Below, piece after piece: positions 44,717 through 53,312 of a DNA stretch of 64,000 bases. The translations under genes and the position numbers were made by a program. The stretch comes from UBA6544 sp038131165. Lineage in GTDB: Bacteria > Pseudomonadota > Alphaproteobacteria > UBA8366. Numbering within the stretch: the first letter of the stretch is position 1; every line of letters starts with the position of its first letter. The notes under the pieces are model-generated. The model was not told where the DNA came from. It worked only from the letters and a program-made list of their open reading frames with translations, and did not search any database. Location of the stretch: assembly GCA_038131165.1 (NCBI GenBank), contig JAYPOZ010000002.1, positions 54,769 to 118,768 on the forward strand. The letters are read 5' to 3'.

Positions 44717-46120
44717 GTGGCGAAAGCGAAATCCTCCTTCACCTGTCAGGCCTGCGGCGCCGTGCACCCCCGCTGGATGGGGCGCTGCGACGCCTGCGGC
44801 GAATGGAATGCCGTGGTCGAGGAAGCCGGCGGCGGTGCTCCCATCGGGGGCCGCGCCTCGGGCGGCACCGGTCGGGGCCGGAAGATCGAGATGACCGACC
44901 TCGCGCATGTCGGCGAACCGCAGCCCCGGCGGCGGACCGGCATCGACGAATTCGACCGCGTGACGGGCGGCGGGCTCGTCCGCGGCTCCGCCATTCTCGT
45001 TGGCGGCGACCCGGGAATCGGCAAATCAACGCTGCTGCTGCAGGTCACCGCCGGCTTGGCGAAATCCGTACGCTGCGCCTATATCACCGGCGAGGAAGCG
45101 GTCGACCAGATACAGATGCGGGCCCGGCGGCTCGATGTCGATCGGGCCCCGGTCTCCGTGGCGGCGGCCACGAACGTGGCGGACATCCTGGCGACGCTCG
45201 ATGTGCCGGACGGACCGGAATTGGTCGTCATCGATTCCATTCAGACCATGTATATCGACGCCTTGGACTCCGCCCCCGGCACCGTCGCGCAGGTGCGGGC
45301 CTCCGCGCAGGAATTGATCCGCTTGGCGAAGAAGCGGGGATTTATCCTGCTCCTTGTCGGCCACGTCACCAAGGAAGGCACCATCGCCGGGCCCCGCGTG
45401 CTGGAGCACATGGTCGACACGGTACTGTATTTCGAAGGCGAACGCGGGCATCAGTTCCGCATTCTGCGCGCGGTCAAGAATCGCTACGGCGCCACCGACG
45501 AGATCGGGGTCTTCGAAATGACGGACCGCGGCTTGTCGGAAGTCGAGAATCCGTCGGCCCTGTTCCTTGCCGACCGTCAAGGCGAAGTGGCCGGATCCGT
45601 CGTCTTCGCGGGCATGGAAGGCACCCGGCCCGTTCTCGTTGAAATCCAGGCACTGGTTGCCCCGTCGCCATTGGCGACCCCGCGCCGCGCCGTCGTCGGA
45701 TGGGATTCGGGACGTCTGGCGATGGTGCTCGCCGTGCTCGAATCGCGCTGCGGGTTGAGTTTTTCCGGCGGCGAGGTCTATCTCAATGTCGCGGGCGGCC
45801 TGCGGGTCGGCGAGCCGGCGGCGGACCTTGCGGTCGCGGCCGCGCTGACATCGTCGCTGACCGGCGTCCCGCTGCCGGCGGACATGGTCGTCTTCGGCGA
45901 AATCAGCCTGTCCGGCGAAGTCCGTTCGGTGGGACAGACCGACCCGCGCGTCAAGGAGGCCGCGAAACTCGGTTTCCGCTCGGCGATGCTGCCGCGTATC
46001 CGGAACAAGACCAATCAATCGAAGGCCGATCTCGTCTTTCAGGAAGTCGCGGAGCTACAAGATATGGTAGGTTTCTTCGAGCGCGGCGGCGACGGCACCG
46101 TCAGAGCGGCGAGCGGATAG
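44717..46120 (+). CDS. radA: DNA repair protein RadA (Sms)
   Basis: A 467-aa recombination helicase. N-terminal zinc finger C10-x2-C13...C24-x2-C27, RecA-like ATPase with VGGDPGIGKSTLLLQ, the RadA signature KNRYGATDEIGVFEM (KNRFG in most) and a C-terminal Lon-like domain (GWDSGRLAMVLAVLESRCGL...). It starts at GTG 44717 with GGGAG upstream. Confidence 0.96.
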   Translation: MAKAKSSFTCQACGAVHPRWMGRCDACGEWNAVVEEAGGGAPIGGRASGGTGRGRKIEMTDLAHVGEPQPRRRTGIDEFDRVTGGGLVRGSAILVGGDPGIGKSTLLLQVTAGLAKSVRCAYITGEEAVDQIQMRARRLDVDRAPVSVAAATNVADILATLDVPDGPELVVIDSIQTMYIDALDSAPGTVAQVRASAQELIRLAKKRGFILLLVGHVTKEGTIAGPRVLEHMVDTVLYFEGERGHQFRILRAVKNRYGATDEIGVFEMTDRGLSEVENPSALFLADRQGEVAGSVVFAGMEGTRPVLVEIQALVAPSPLATPRRAVVGWDSGRLAMVLAVLESRCGLSFSGGEVYLNVAGGLRVGEPAADLAVAAALTSSLTGVPLPADMVVFGEISLSGEVRSVGQTDPRVKEAAKLGFRSAMLPRIRNKTNQSKADLVFQEVAELQDMVGFFERGGDGTVRAASG

Positions 46121-46121
46121 A

Positions 46122-46793
46122 ATGGACGCAATCGGCATTACTTTCGGCGATCTCGCAATCCTTGCGGTCCTGGTTATCGCGGGCCTGATGGGCCTGACCC
46201 TCGGCCTCGTCAAGGCGGTGCTGTTTGTCGGCAGCTGGATCGGCGCCGCCCTGATCGCGCTCTATGCGTTCGAGCATGTGAAGCATTATTTCTACGATTT
46301 CATCGCAAACCCCCTGTATGCGGACATCACGGCGGCCGCGTCGGTCTTTATCGGCAGCCTGATCATCCTGTTCTGGATTTGCTCGCGGATTTGGTCGGCG
46401 GTCCGCAACAGCGAATTCAGCGGGTTGGACCGCTCTCTTGGCCTGCTCGGCGGCCTGATCGTCGGCGTCCTGCTGGTCTGCATCGCCTATCTCGGCGCCA
46501 CGTGGATGTGGAGCGAGAAGGACCTGCCGCGCCTCATTGCGGAGGCCCGCGCCAGACCCTACGTCGAGGCGGGCGCCAACGTCATCCGGACCTTCCTGCC
46601 CCGTGCCGCCCAGGAAGAAGCCAAATCGACCGTCGGCAATACGCAGAAACGCCTTCAGGACGCGCTGGAGACCGAGCGCGCCATGCGCAAACTACTCGGG
46701 CAGGAGAGCGGCCAATCGCCGCCCACCGAACAAAAGGGCTACGCCGCGCCGTCCCGGCGTGATATGGATCGACTCTTCGAAAGCAAGCAGTAA
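46122..46793 (+). CDS. cvpA: CvpA-family membrane protein
   Basis: A 223-aa protein with four N-terminal spans (LAILAVLVIAGLMGLTLG...) including the RSLGLLGGLIVGVLLV segment conserved in CvpA, then a hydrophilic C-terminal tail. CvpA proteins are named for colicin V production but their role is unclear; an envelope function is suspected. Directly upstream of purF, as in enterics. Confidence 0.93.
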   Translation: MDAIGITFGDLAILAVLVIAGLMGLTLGLVKAVLFVGSWIGAALIALYAFEHVKHYFYDFIANPLYADITAAASVFIGSLIILFWICSRIWSAVRNSEFSGLDRSLGLLGGLIVGVLLVCIAYLGATWMWSEKDLPRLIAEARARPYVEAGANVIRTFLPRAAQEEAKSTVGNTQKRLQDALETERAMRKLLGQESGQSPPTEQKGYAAPSRRDMDRLFESKQ

Positions 46794-46796
46794 CTC

Positions 46797-48248
46797 ATGG
46801 CCACCACCAATCCCTTCGACGACGACCACCTGCACGAAGAATGTGCGATCTTCGGCATTTACGGCGCCCTCGACGCGGCCGCCCATACGGCGCTCGGCCT
46901 CCATGCCCTGCAACACCGCGGCCAGGAAGCCGCCGGGATCGTCGCCGCCGGCAACGGTCAGTTCCACGCGCACCGCGAACTCGGCCTGGTCGGCGACATC
47001 TTCGGCGAGGAACGGGTCATCAAGCAGCTCGAAGGCAGCATGGCGATCGGTCATACGCGCTATTCCACGACCGGAAAGCCCAACCTGCGGAACGTGCAGC
47101 CGCTGTTCGCGGACCTCGAGTTCGGCGGCTTCGCCATCGCCCATAACGGCAATCTGACCAATGCGGTCGGCATCCGCCACGAACTGGTCTGCCGCGGCTG
47201 CATCTTCCAATCGACGACGGACACCGAGATCATCGTCCACTTGATGGCGACCAGCAGCGGCACGGTCGTCGACCGGCTCGTCGACGCCTTGCGGCGGGTG
47301 GAAGGGGCCTACTCCCTCGTGGCGCTCGCCAAGGAATGCGTCATCGGCGTGCGCGATCCCCACGGCGTGCGCCCGCTGGTGCTCGGGCGGCTCGGCGAGG
47401 CCTATATTCTTGCCTCCGAAAGTTGCGCCTTCGACATCATCGGCGCCGAATACGTGCGCGATATCGAGCCCGGCGAACTGGTGGTCCTCGACCGCGACGG
47501 CGTGCACAGCCACAAACCGTTCCCGCCCGTGCCGCAGCGCTTCTGCATCTTCGAGTATATTTACTTCTCGCGCCCCGACAGCGTGATCGAAGGCCTGTCG
47601 GTCTACGAGACGCGCAAGCGGATCGGCGCGGAGCTGGCGCGCGAAGTCCCCATCGACGTCGACCTGGTCGTCCCCGTCCCCGATTCGGGCGTCCCCTCGG
47701 CCATCGGCTATGCTCACGAAGCGGGCATTCCCTACGAGATGGGCATCATCCGAAACCACTACGTCGGCCGCACCTTTATCGAACCGCTCTCGGAAATTCG
47801 CCACTTGGGCGTCAAGCTCAAGCACAACGCCAACCGCGCCCATATCGAGGGCAAGCGGGTCGTCCTGGTCGACGATTCCATCGTCCGCGGCACGACCTCC
47901 TCCAAGATCGTCGAGATGGTCCGTAATGCGGGCGCCAAAGAAGTCCACATGCGGATTTCGAGTCCGCCGACGAGACATTCCTGCTTCTACGGCGTCGATA
48001 CGCCGGAGGAAGACCAATTGATGGCCTCGCGGCTCGACATCGAAGGCATGCGCCGGGAGATCGGCTGCGACAGCCTTGCCTTCATTTCCATGGACGGCCT
48101 CTACCGCGCCATGGGGGCGCCCGGCCGCGACCCCGAAGCGCCGGCCTATTGCGATGCCTGTTTCTCCGGCGACTATCCGATCCGTCTGACGGATATGGAC
48201 GACGGGGCGACGGGGCGGCAACTCTCTCTCCTCGCCGAAATCGCCTGA
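46797..48248 (+). CDS. purF: Amidophosphoribosyltransferase
   Basis: First committed step of purine synthesis: PRPP and glutamine to phosphoribosylamine. 483 aa. The N-terminal nucleophile is Cys16 in HEECAIFGIYG after a short propeptide, GATase residues follow (GHTRYSTTGKPNLRN), and the PRPP loop is VVLVDDSIVRGTTSS. It starts three bases after cvpA. An SDR gene overlaps the stop. Confidence 0.98.
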   Translation: MATTNPFDDDHLHEECAIFGIYGALDAAAHTALGLHALQHRGQEAAGIVAAGNGQFHAHRELGLVGDIFGEERVIKQLEGSMAIGHTRYSTTGKPNLRNVQPLFADLEFGGFAIAHNGNLTNAVGIRHELVCRGCIFQSTTDTEIIVHLMATSSGTVVDRLVDALRRVEGAYSLVALAKECVIGVRDPHGVRPLVLGRLGEAYILASESCAFDIIGAEYVRDIEPGELVVLDRDGVHSHKPFPPVPQRFCIFEYIYFSRPDSVIEGLSVYETRKRIGAELAREVPIDVDLVVPVPDSGVPSAIGYAHEAGIPYEMGIIRNHYVGRTFIEPLSEIRHLGVKLKHNANRAHIEGKRVVLVDDSIVRGTTSSKIVEMVRNAGAKEVHMRISSPPTRHSCFYGVDTPEEDQLMASRLDIEGMRREIGCDSLAFISMDGLYRAMGAPGRDPEAPAYCDACFSGDYPIRLTDMDDGATGRQLSLLAEIA

Positions 48249-48955
48249 TGGCGGGCCGACTCGCAGGACGACTGGCCCTGATCACGGGCGCCAGCCGGGG
48301 CATCGGCGCGGCCGTGGCCTTGCGCTTCGCCGAAGAGGGCGCGCATCTCATTCTCACCGCGCGCACCGTCGGCGGCCTGGAAGAGGTCGACGACGCGGTG
48401 AAGGCGCGCGGCGGCAGCGCCACGCTGGTGCCGCTCGACCTGAAGAATTTCGACGAAATCGACCAGATGGGCGGCGCGCTGTTCCAGCGCTTCGGCAAGC
48501 TCGACATCCTCGTCGCCAATGCCGCGACTCTCGGCATCCTCTCGCCGGTCGGCCATATCGACCCGGCGGTCTGGGACGACGCGGTGCAGTTGAACCTGAC
48601 GGCGAACTACCGCCTGATCCGCAGCCTCGATCCCCTGCTGCGCGCCTCGGATGCCGGGCGGGCGATCTTCGTGACCTCGAACGCGGCGCGCGGAAAGGCC
48701 TATTGGGGAGCCTATGCCGCCACCAAGGCCGGTCTCGACGCGCTGATCAAATGCTACGCCGACGAGGTCGAGAACACCGACATCCGGGTCAACCTGCTGA
48801 GCCCCGGCGCCACCCGCACCAACATGCGCGCGTCGGCCTTTCCGGGCGAGGATCCGGAGACGCTGAAGACGCCGGAATCGATCACCGGCCTGTTCGTCGA
48901 TCTGGCGGAGACCGCCTGCACGCGGCACGGCGAAATCATCCAGGCGGGCCGATAG
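48248..48955 (+). CDS. SDR-family oxidoreductase downstream of purF
   Basis: A 235-aa SDR: ALITGASRGIGAAVALRFAE, VANAATLG, TSNAARG and YAATK, so complete catalytic Ser-Tyr-Lys. ATG overlaps the purF stop (TGATG), indicating coupling. A purF-SDR pair is common in alphaproteobacteria; substrate unknown. A 34-bp palindrome lies 50 bases downstream. Confidence 0.9.
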   Translation: MAGRLAGRLALITGASRGIGAAVALRFAEEGAHLILTARTVGGLEEVDDAVKARGGSATLVPLDLKNFDEIDQMGGALFQRFGKLDILVANAATLGILSPVGHIDPAVWDDAVQLNLTANYRLIRSLDPLLRASDAGRAIFVTSNAARGKAYWGAYAATKAGLDALIKCYADEVENTDIRVNLLSPGATRTNMRASAFPGEDPETLKTPESITGLFVDLAETACTRHGEIIQAGR

Positions 48956-49004
48956 ACACCCTCTGTAATCGCTTATGAAAAATCGTGGGTCGACCCCATG
49001 CACC

Positions 49005-49038
49005 CTCTAATTGCGGTAATATATTACCGCAATTAGAG
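49005..49038. repeat. Perfect 34-bp palindrome between convergent genes
   Basis: The half CTCTAATTGCGGTAATA (49005-49021) is followed without a spacer by its exact reverse complement to 49038. It lies between the end of the purF-SDR unit and the end of the acyl-CoA dehydrogenase unit. It could act as a bidirectional terminator, but there is no T-run and no loop. Just before it is a shorter palindrome, GGGTCGACCC (48987-48996). Confidence 0.85.
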
Positions 49039-49170
49039 CCGTTCGAAGCGGCGCCTTAAGACTGACTGAAAATTCACCGGGTCAAAGAACGGCGTGCAGC
49101 CTATCACACAATAGACGAAATGTCTTCATGATTATTCGTCTTTGCCGCGCCGTCCCGAGTGCGCAGCCCC

Positions 49171-50424
49171 TCAGACCACGTTCTTCGGCACTTCGCGGAA
49201 CGGGCGGTCGGTATCGAAGCGGGGCTCTTTCGGCATTTTGAGCACGCGCTCGGAGATGATGTTCTTCTGGATTTCGTCGGTGCCGCCGGCGATCGAGATC
49301 GCCGGGGTCGAAATCAGAATCTCCGCGATCACGCCGTCCATCGGGCTCTCCGGCCCGGTGAGCATGGCGTCGGCGCCGGTCAGCATCGTATGGACGCGGT
49401 TCGAGGCCCGCGCCACATAGCTCGACGCGAGCTTGCCAAGCGAGCCTTCCGGCCCCTGCGGGCGGCCCTGCTCCTGCGCCGCCCGGGCCCGGCGCGCCGT
49501 CCATTCGGCGCTGCGCGCCATGATCATCAGCTTGGCGATCTCCTGGCGCACCACCGGGTCGGTGTTCCGGCCGGTCTCCTTCGCCCGCTCGAGCACCAGG
49601 TCGACGCGGCCGGCGCGCTGCGGATACCATTTGTAGGGTTCCAATGCGACGGCGATCTCTTTCGCTTCTTCCTGATAGATGCGCTCCGGCCGCTCGCGCG
49701 GGGCCGCGTAGCGCCGCATCCCGTCGGCGCCGCGGCGCTCGTGCATCAGGGTCGTCGTCGCCACTTTCCAGCCGTCGCCCAGGTTTTCCAGCATGAATTC
49801 CGGCGCAATCTCGGCATCGGTGAAGAAGACCTGGTTGAACGAGGCATGATGGTTCATCTGCCGCAGCGGCACGACCTCGACGCCCGGCTGGTGAATGTCG
49901 ATGATGAAATAGGTCAGCCCCTTGTGTTTCGGCACGTCTACATCGGTGCGCGCCAGCAACAAGCCGTAATCGGCGTGATGGGCGCTCGTGGTCCACACCT
50001 TCTGGCCGTTGACGACCCATTTATTGCCTTTGAGCTCGGCGCGCGTCGTCGCCCCCGCCAGATCGGAGCCGCTGCCCGGCTCGCTGAAGAGCTGGCACCA
50101 GGTATCCTCGCCGGTGAGAATCCGGCGCAGGAACTTCTCCTTATGCATGTCCGTGCCGTGGGTCAGGATCGTCGCGGCGGCCAGCGTGCGGATTCCCATC
50201 TTGGCGACGCCGACGGCGCCGATCCGCTCGAACTCCTCCTCGACCACGGGGACCATGCCCACCGGCAGGTCCCGACCGTACCAATCCCGGGGCCAATGCG
50301 GCGCGCCCCAGCCCGAATCGGCCAGCATGTTGCGCCATTCGATCAGACTCAGGTTCGGGTCCCAGTTTTCTTCCAGCCAGGCACGGGCTTCGACGCGGAC
50401 GGTCTCTTCGGTGATTTCGGTCAT
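49171..50424 (-). CDS. Acyl-CoA dehydrogenase family protein (larger subunit of a pair)
   Basis: A 417-aa flavoenzyme-like protein: substrate/FAD blocks QLFSEPGSGSDLAGATTRAE and VNGQKVWTTSAHHADYG, and C-terminal ISIAGGTDEIQKNIISERVL with the expected catalytic Glu region. It is the second of two adjacent acyl-CoA dehydrogenase genes, 13 bases apart. Paired genes of this type in actinobacteria and proteobacteria often give alpha2beta2 enzymes for bulky or branched acyl-CoAs (for example the FadE28/29 pair). Substrate unknown. Confidence 0.9.
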   Translation of the reverse strand: MTEITEETVRVEARAWLEENWDPNLSLIEWRNMLADSGWGAPHWPRDWYGRDLPVGMVPVVEEEFERIGAVGVAKMGIRTLAAATILTHGTDMHKEKFLRRILTGEDTWCQLFSEPGSGSDLAGATTRAELKGNKWVVNGQKVWTTSAHHADYGLLLARTDVDVPKHKGLTYFIIDIHQPGVEVVPLRQMNHHASFNQVFFTDAEIAPEFMLENLGDGWKVATTTLMHERRGADGMRRYAAPRERPERIYQEEAKEIAVALEPYKWYPQRAGRVDLVLERAKETGRNTDPVVRQEIAKLMIMARSAEWTARRARAAQEQGRPQGPEGSLGKLASSYVARASNRVHTMLTGADAMLTGPESPMDGVIAEILISTPAISIAGGTDEIQKNIISERVLKMPKEPRFDTDRPFREVPKNVV

Positions 50425-50437
50425 GGTCCCGTCCTCC

Positions 50438-51568
50438 TCAAACGTTCCATTGCTGCATCAGGCGTTCGCGGTGATAGGCGGCATCGCCGAGGAAGACCTC
50501 GGAACTCTTGGCGCGCTTGAACCACAGATGCGTATCGTTGTCCCAGGTGAAGCCGATCCCGCCGTGAATCTGGACGGTATGGATGGCCGTCTGCATGTAG
50601 GCATCGGCGGCGGCGGCCTTTGCCAGCGAGGCCAGCGCCGAGATTTCTTCGTCGTCCTCGTCCGCGGCGGCGGCCGCGTAATAGGCCGCCGACTTCGCCA
50701 ACTCCACGTCCAGCAGCATATCCGCCGCCTTGTGCTTGAGCGATTGGAACGAGCCGATCGCCCGGCCGAACTGGACCCGCATATTGGCATATTCCACGGC
50801 CGATTCGCGCAACCGCTCGGCCCCGCCCACCATCTCGTTGGCCAGGCAAATCGCGGCGATATCGAGGGTTTGCCGCAGCGGGACCGCAGCCGCGCCCGCG
50901 TCGCCCAGCAAATCCGCTTCGACGCCGGCAAAGCTCAGGCGGGCCAGCTTGCGGGTCGGGTCCATCGAGTCCAGTTTCGTGCGCTCCAGGCCCGCCGCGT
51001 CGCCCGCCACGGTGAAGAAGGAAAGCCCTTCCGCGCCGCTGCTGCCCGGCGTGCGGGCCAGGACCACGATCAACCCCGCGGTATGACCGTCGAGCACGAA
51101 GCTTTTCGTGCCGTCGAGACGGTATTTACCGCCCGCCGCCGTCGCGGTCATGGCAACGCCCGATCCGGTCCATGTGCCGCTCTCCTCGGCGATGGCGAGG
51201 GTCGCGATGGTCTCGCCCGATGCGATGTCCGGCAACAGGATTTGCTTTTGATCTTCGCTGCCCGCTTTCAAGATTGCCGTGGCCGCCATCACCGTCGAGG
51301 CGAAATACGGCGCGCACAGCAGCGCGCGCCCCATTTCCTCGACCGCGATCGCCAACTCGCCGATGCCGAACCCCTGGCCGCCGTAGCTCTCGGGGATATG
51401 GATCGCGGTCAGCCCGAGGTCCTGGCTCAATTGACGCCATACTTCCGGGTCGCAGCCCGCGTCCGTCTCCATAAGCCGGCGCACCTCGGTGGACGGCGAT
51501 TTATCTTCCAGGAACCGCCGCAGAACGGATCGGAATTCTGCCTGCTCGTCGGTGAAACTGAATCTCAT
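50438..51568 (-). CDS. Acyl-CoA dehydrogenase family protein (smaller subunit of a pair)
   Basis: A 376-aa family member (MRFSFTDEQAEFRSVLRRFL) with IHIPESYGGQGFGIGELAIAVEE, IAEESGTWTG and the C-terminal IHGGIGFTWDNDTHLWFKRAK. It lacks the usual SEPxAGSD form in the middle and the SIAGGT end, as expected for the non-catalytic or FAD-sharing partner of a heteromer. First gene of the pair; a Pro/Ala-rich, less conserved region follows residue 120. Confidence 0.88.
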   Translation of the reverse strand: MRFSFTDEQAEFRSVLRRFLEDKSPSTEVRRLMETDAGCDPEVWRQLSQDLGLTAIHIPESYGGQGFGIGELAIAVEEMGRALLCAPYFASTVMAATAILKAGSEDQKQILLPDIASGETIATLAIAEESGTWTGSGVAMTATAAGGKYRLDGTKSFVLDGHTAGLIVVLARTPGSSGAEGLSFFTVAGDAAGLERTKLDSMDPTRKLARLSFAGVEADLLGDAGAAAVPLRQTLDIAAICLANEMVGGAERLRESAVEYANMRVQFGRAIGSFQSLKHKAADMLLDVELAKSAAYYAAAAADEDDEEISALASLAKAAAADAYMQTAIHTVQIHGGIGFTWDNDTHLWFKRAKSSEVFLGDAAYHRERLMQQWNV

Positions 51569-51736
51569 GTATTTGCTCCAGAGCCGCAGCGCGGCGCGCT
51601 GTCTCGATTGGCCGGACGGCGAACCGCAACGGGCCGCCTACTTAAGTATTACTCGTGAAACTTAGATTTGGATCACGCCGCCGCAAGACACCCCGCGGCC
51701 CTATTTGCGCCCCGGGGCGGTACACGAGCGGCAAGG

Positions 51737-52153
51737 TTACGCGAGCGGCGCCGTCGGTTTCGTATAATCCTCGTCGCCGACCTTCTCGAACCATGCGGTC
51801 CCTTCGCCCTTGTCGTTCACTTCCGACATCGCAAGATGGACGAAGATGCGGTCCGGCGCCGCGCCGTGCCAATGGCGGGTATTGGGCGGAATCATCGCGG
51901 TGTCGCCCGGATGGAGCTCCTGCACCTGTTCGCCTTCGAGCTGCACCCGGCCGATGCCGGAGACGCAATACAGGGTCTGGCCGACCGGATGGGCATGCCA
52001 GGCCGTGCGCGCGCCCGGGCTGAAGGAGACGTTCGTCGCCCGCATCCGCGACGGCGCCGTGCCGACCAGAACCTCGTCCTGCCAGACCTGCCCCGTGAAT
52101 TTATCCTCCGGCGCCACTTTCGTCGGCCGATCGTTTGCGCGTTTGATTTCCAT
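51737..52153 (-). CDS. Cupin-domain protein
   Basis: A 138-aa single-domain cupin: motif 1 around WHAHPVGQTLYCVSGIGRVQ (HxH metal ligands, then a distal Gly/Glu region) and motif 2 PPNTRHWHGAAP with the last His. It resembles the carboxymuconolactone-type quercetinase/cupin proteins, but I cannot name a reaction. Start ATG 52153 has GGAG upstream; the long upstream frame is not coding. Same strand as the dehydrogenase pair, separated by 168 bases. Confidence 0.83.
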   Translation of the reverse strand: MEIKRANDRPTKVAPEDKFTGQVWQDEVLVGTAPSRMRATNVSFSPGARTAWHAHPVGQTLYCVSGIGRVQLEGEQVQELHPGDTAMIPPNTRHWHGAAPDRIFVHLAMSEVNDKGEGTAWFEKVGDEDYTKPTAPLA

Positions 52154-52443
52154 CCTGCGTGTCTCCTTTTCCGAAATCGGGCCACATCTTCGGATATGGC
52201 CATGTCGTTGCGCCGCCCATTCAGGCGCTGCGGTGCATCCCTTCCTCGATTTAGCTATGTTTTGCGGGAAAACGAGTCTTGGGGCCGGGAATACCCTCTC
52301 CGCGATTTGCAATTTTCCCGATCCTGTTTTCTTCTTCCACAAGCCCCCGATGAGGCGTAACTTAATAGAATGTCTCGATATTTTCGAATCGCAGAGGCTT
52401 GAATCAGATGGTTTTCGGACAGACGGCATAAGAGGGCCGTAAG
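52154..52443. other. Gap between divergent cupin and unknown membrane-protein genes
   Basis: These 290 bases have no supported gene. They are less GC-rich than the flanks and must contain promoters for both genes. No clear dyad or promoter pair was found by eye. Confidence 0.5.
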
Positions 52444-53253
52444 ATGCAGTCGGAACGACCCTTAACGCCGAGCACGACGGATTGGGAGGCTCTCTTCGAA
52501 GCCCCCGAGAGCGGCTTGATTCCGCTCATTTCATCGGCCCGCTCGACAGATGCGTTGCGGCAATCCTCCTTGCTCACGATTGAACGCCTCTTTACCAGAA
52601 AGGGCGACGAGCGGAATCTCAGGAAGTTCAAGTTACAAATTCTGCGGCTGGTGCCCGAGGGCGACCAAGAGGCCCTTGAGGATAAGGTCAAGGCCGTCGA
52701 ACAGATACTCCGGGACATCAAGGTAGAGAGAATTCGAAAGGCGGCCGCCTATAATGACCGCCTCGCGGCCAAGGCCCGACGGGAAAGCGGCTCGGAAGAA
52801 TTCGAGCGCCGGGAACCGATACCCCTTACGCCGCAGCGCCTGATGTCCGACCGCCCTCTCCTCTCGGCTTTCATCGCCATACTGTGCGTCGCCGCCATGG
52901 CCCTGGTTTTTGTTTTCTTTCTGCGTACCGACCCTGTCGCCGAGGTCAATGTCGGCGAAACCGTGCGATGGGTCAGGTATAACGCCGAGAAGGGTTTCCC
53001 GAACGACAGCTGGCAAATGCGCGCCGTAGAAACCGCCGGCAAAATGAAGATCGTCATTGCGGTCGAATTGACCAATCCAGAGCAAATTTCGAGGCTCGAA
53101 AGTCAAAGCGGCGAGGAGAAGCTTGCGATCGCGCGGCTGGGATGCCCGAAAAAGGGGCTGGGCATTTCGGCGTTTGTCGAGAACGGCGGGGTCATCTGGG
53201 TAAAACTTGAAAGCGGCGCCACCGCCATCGCCGAGGGGCCCTGCGCCTACTGA
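52444..53253 (+). CDS. Single-span membrane protein of unknown function
   Basis: A 269-aa protein that I do not recognise. Residues 1-115 are hydrophilic, Arg/Glu/Lys-rich and probably helical (DERNLRKFKLQILRLVPEGDQEALEDKV), residues about 142-162 form a span (LLSAFIAILCVAAMALVFVFF), and about 107 residues follow on the other side with two Cys (RLGCPKK and GPCAY). Orientation suggests a cytoplasmic N-domain and periplasmic C-domain. GAGGG precedes the ATG. It stands alone between the cupin and the MFS/HlyD pair. Confidence 0.7.
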   Translation: MQSERPLTPSTTDWEALFEAPESGLIPLISSARSTDALRQSSLLTIERLFTRKGDERNLRKFKLQILRLVPEGDQEALEDKVKAVEQILRDIKVERIRKAAAYNDRLAAKARRESGSEEFERREPIPLTPQRLMSDRPLLSAFIAILCVAAMALVFVFFLRTDPVAEVNVGETVRWVRYNAEKGFPNDSWQMRAVETAGKMKIVIAVELTNPEQISRLESQSGEEKLAIARLGCPKKGLGISAFVENGGVIWVKLESGATAIAEGPCAY

Positions 53254-53312
53254 GCAATCGGCCGCACGGCCGCCAAGCACCGCTCCAGTGAGCCCGCCCA
53301 GACCATCCGATA

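Noticed and set aside
45026..46018. 330-codon minus-strand frame inside radA
   Set aside because: No motif and fully covered by radA, whose zinc finger, ATPase and KNRYG motifs are clear.
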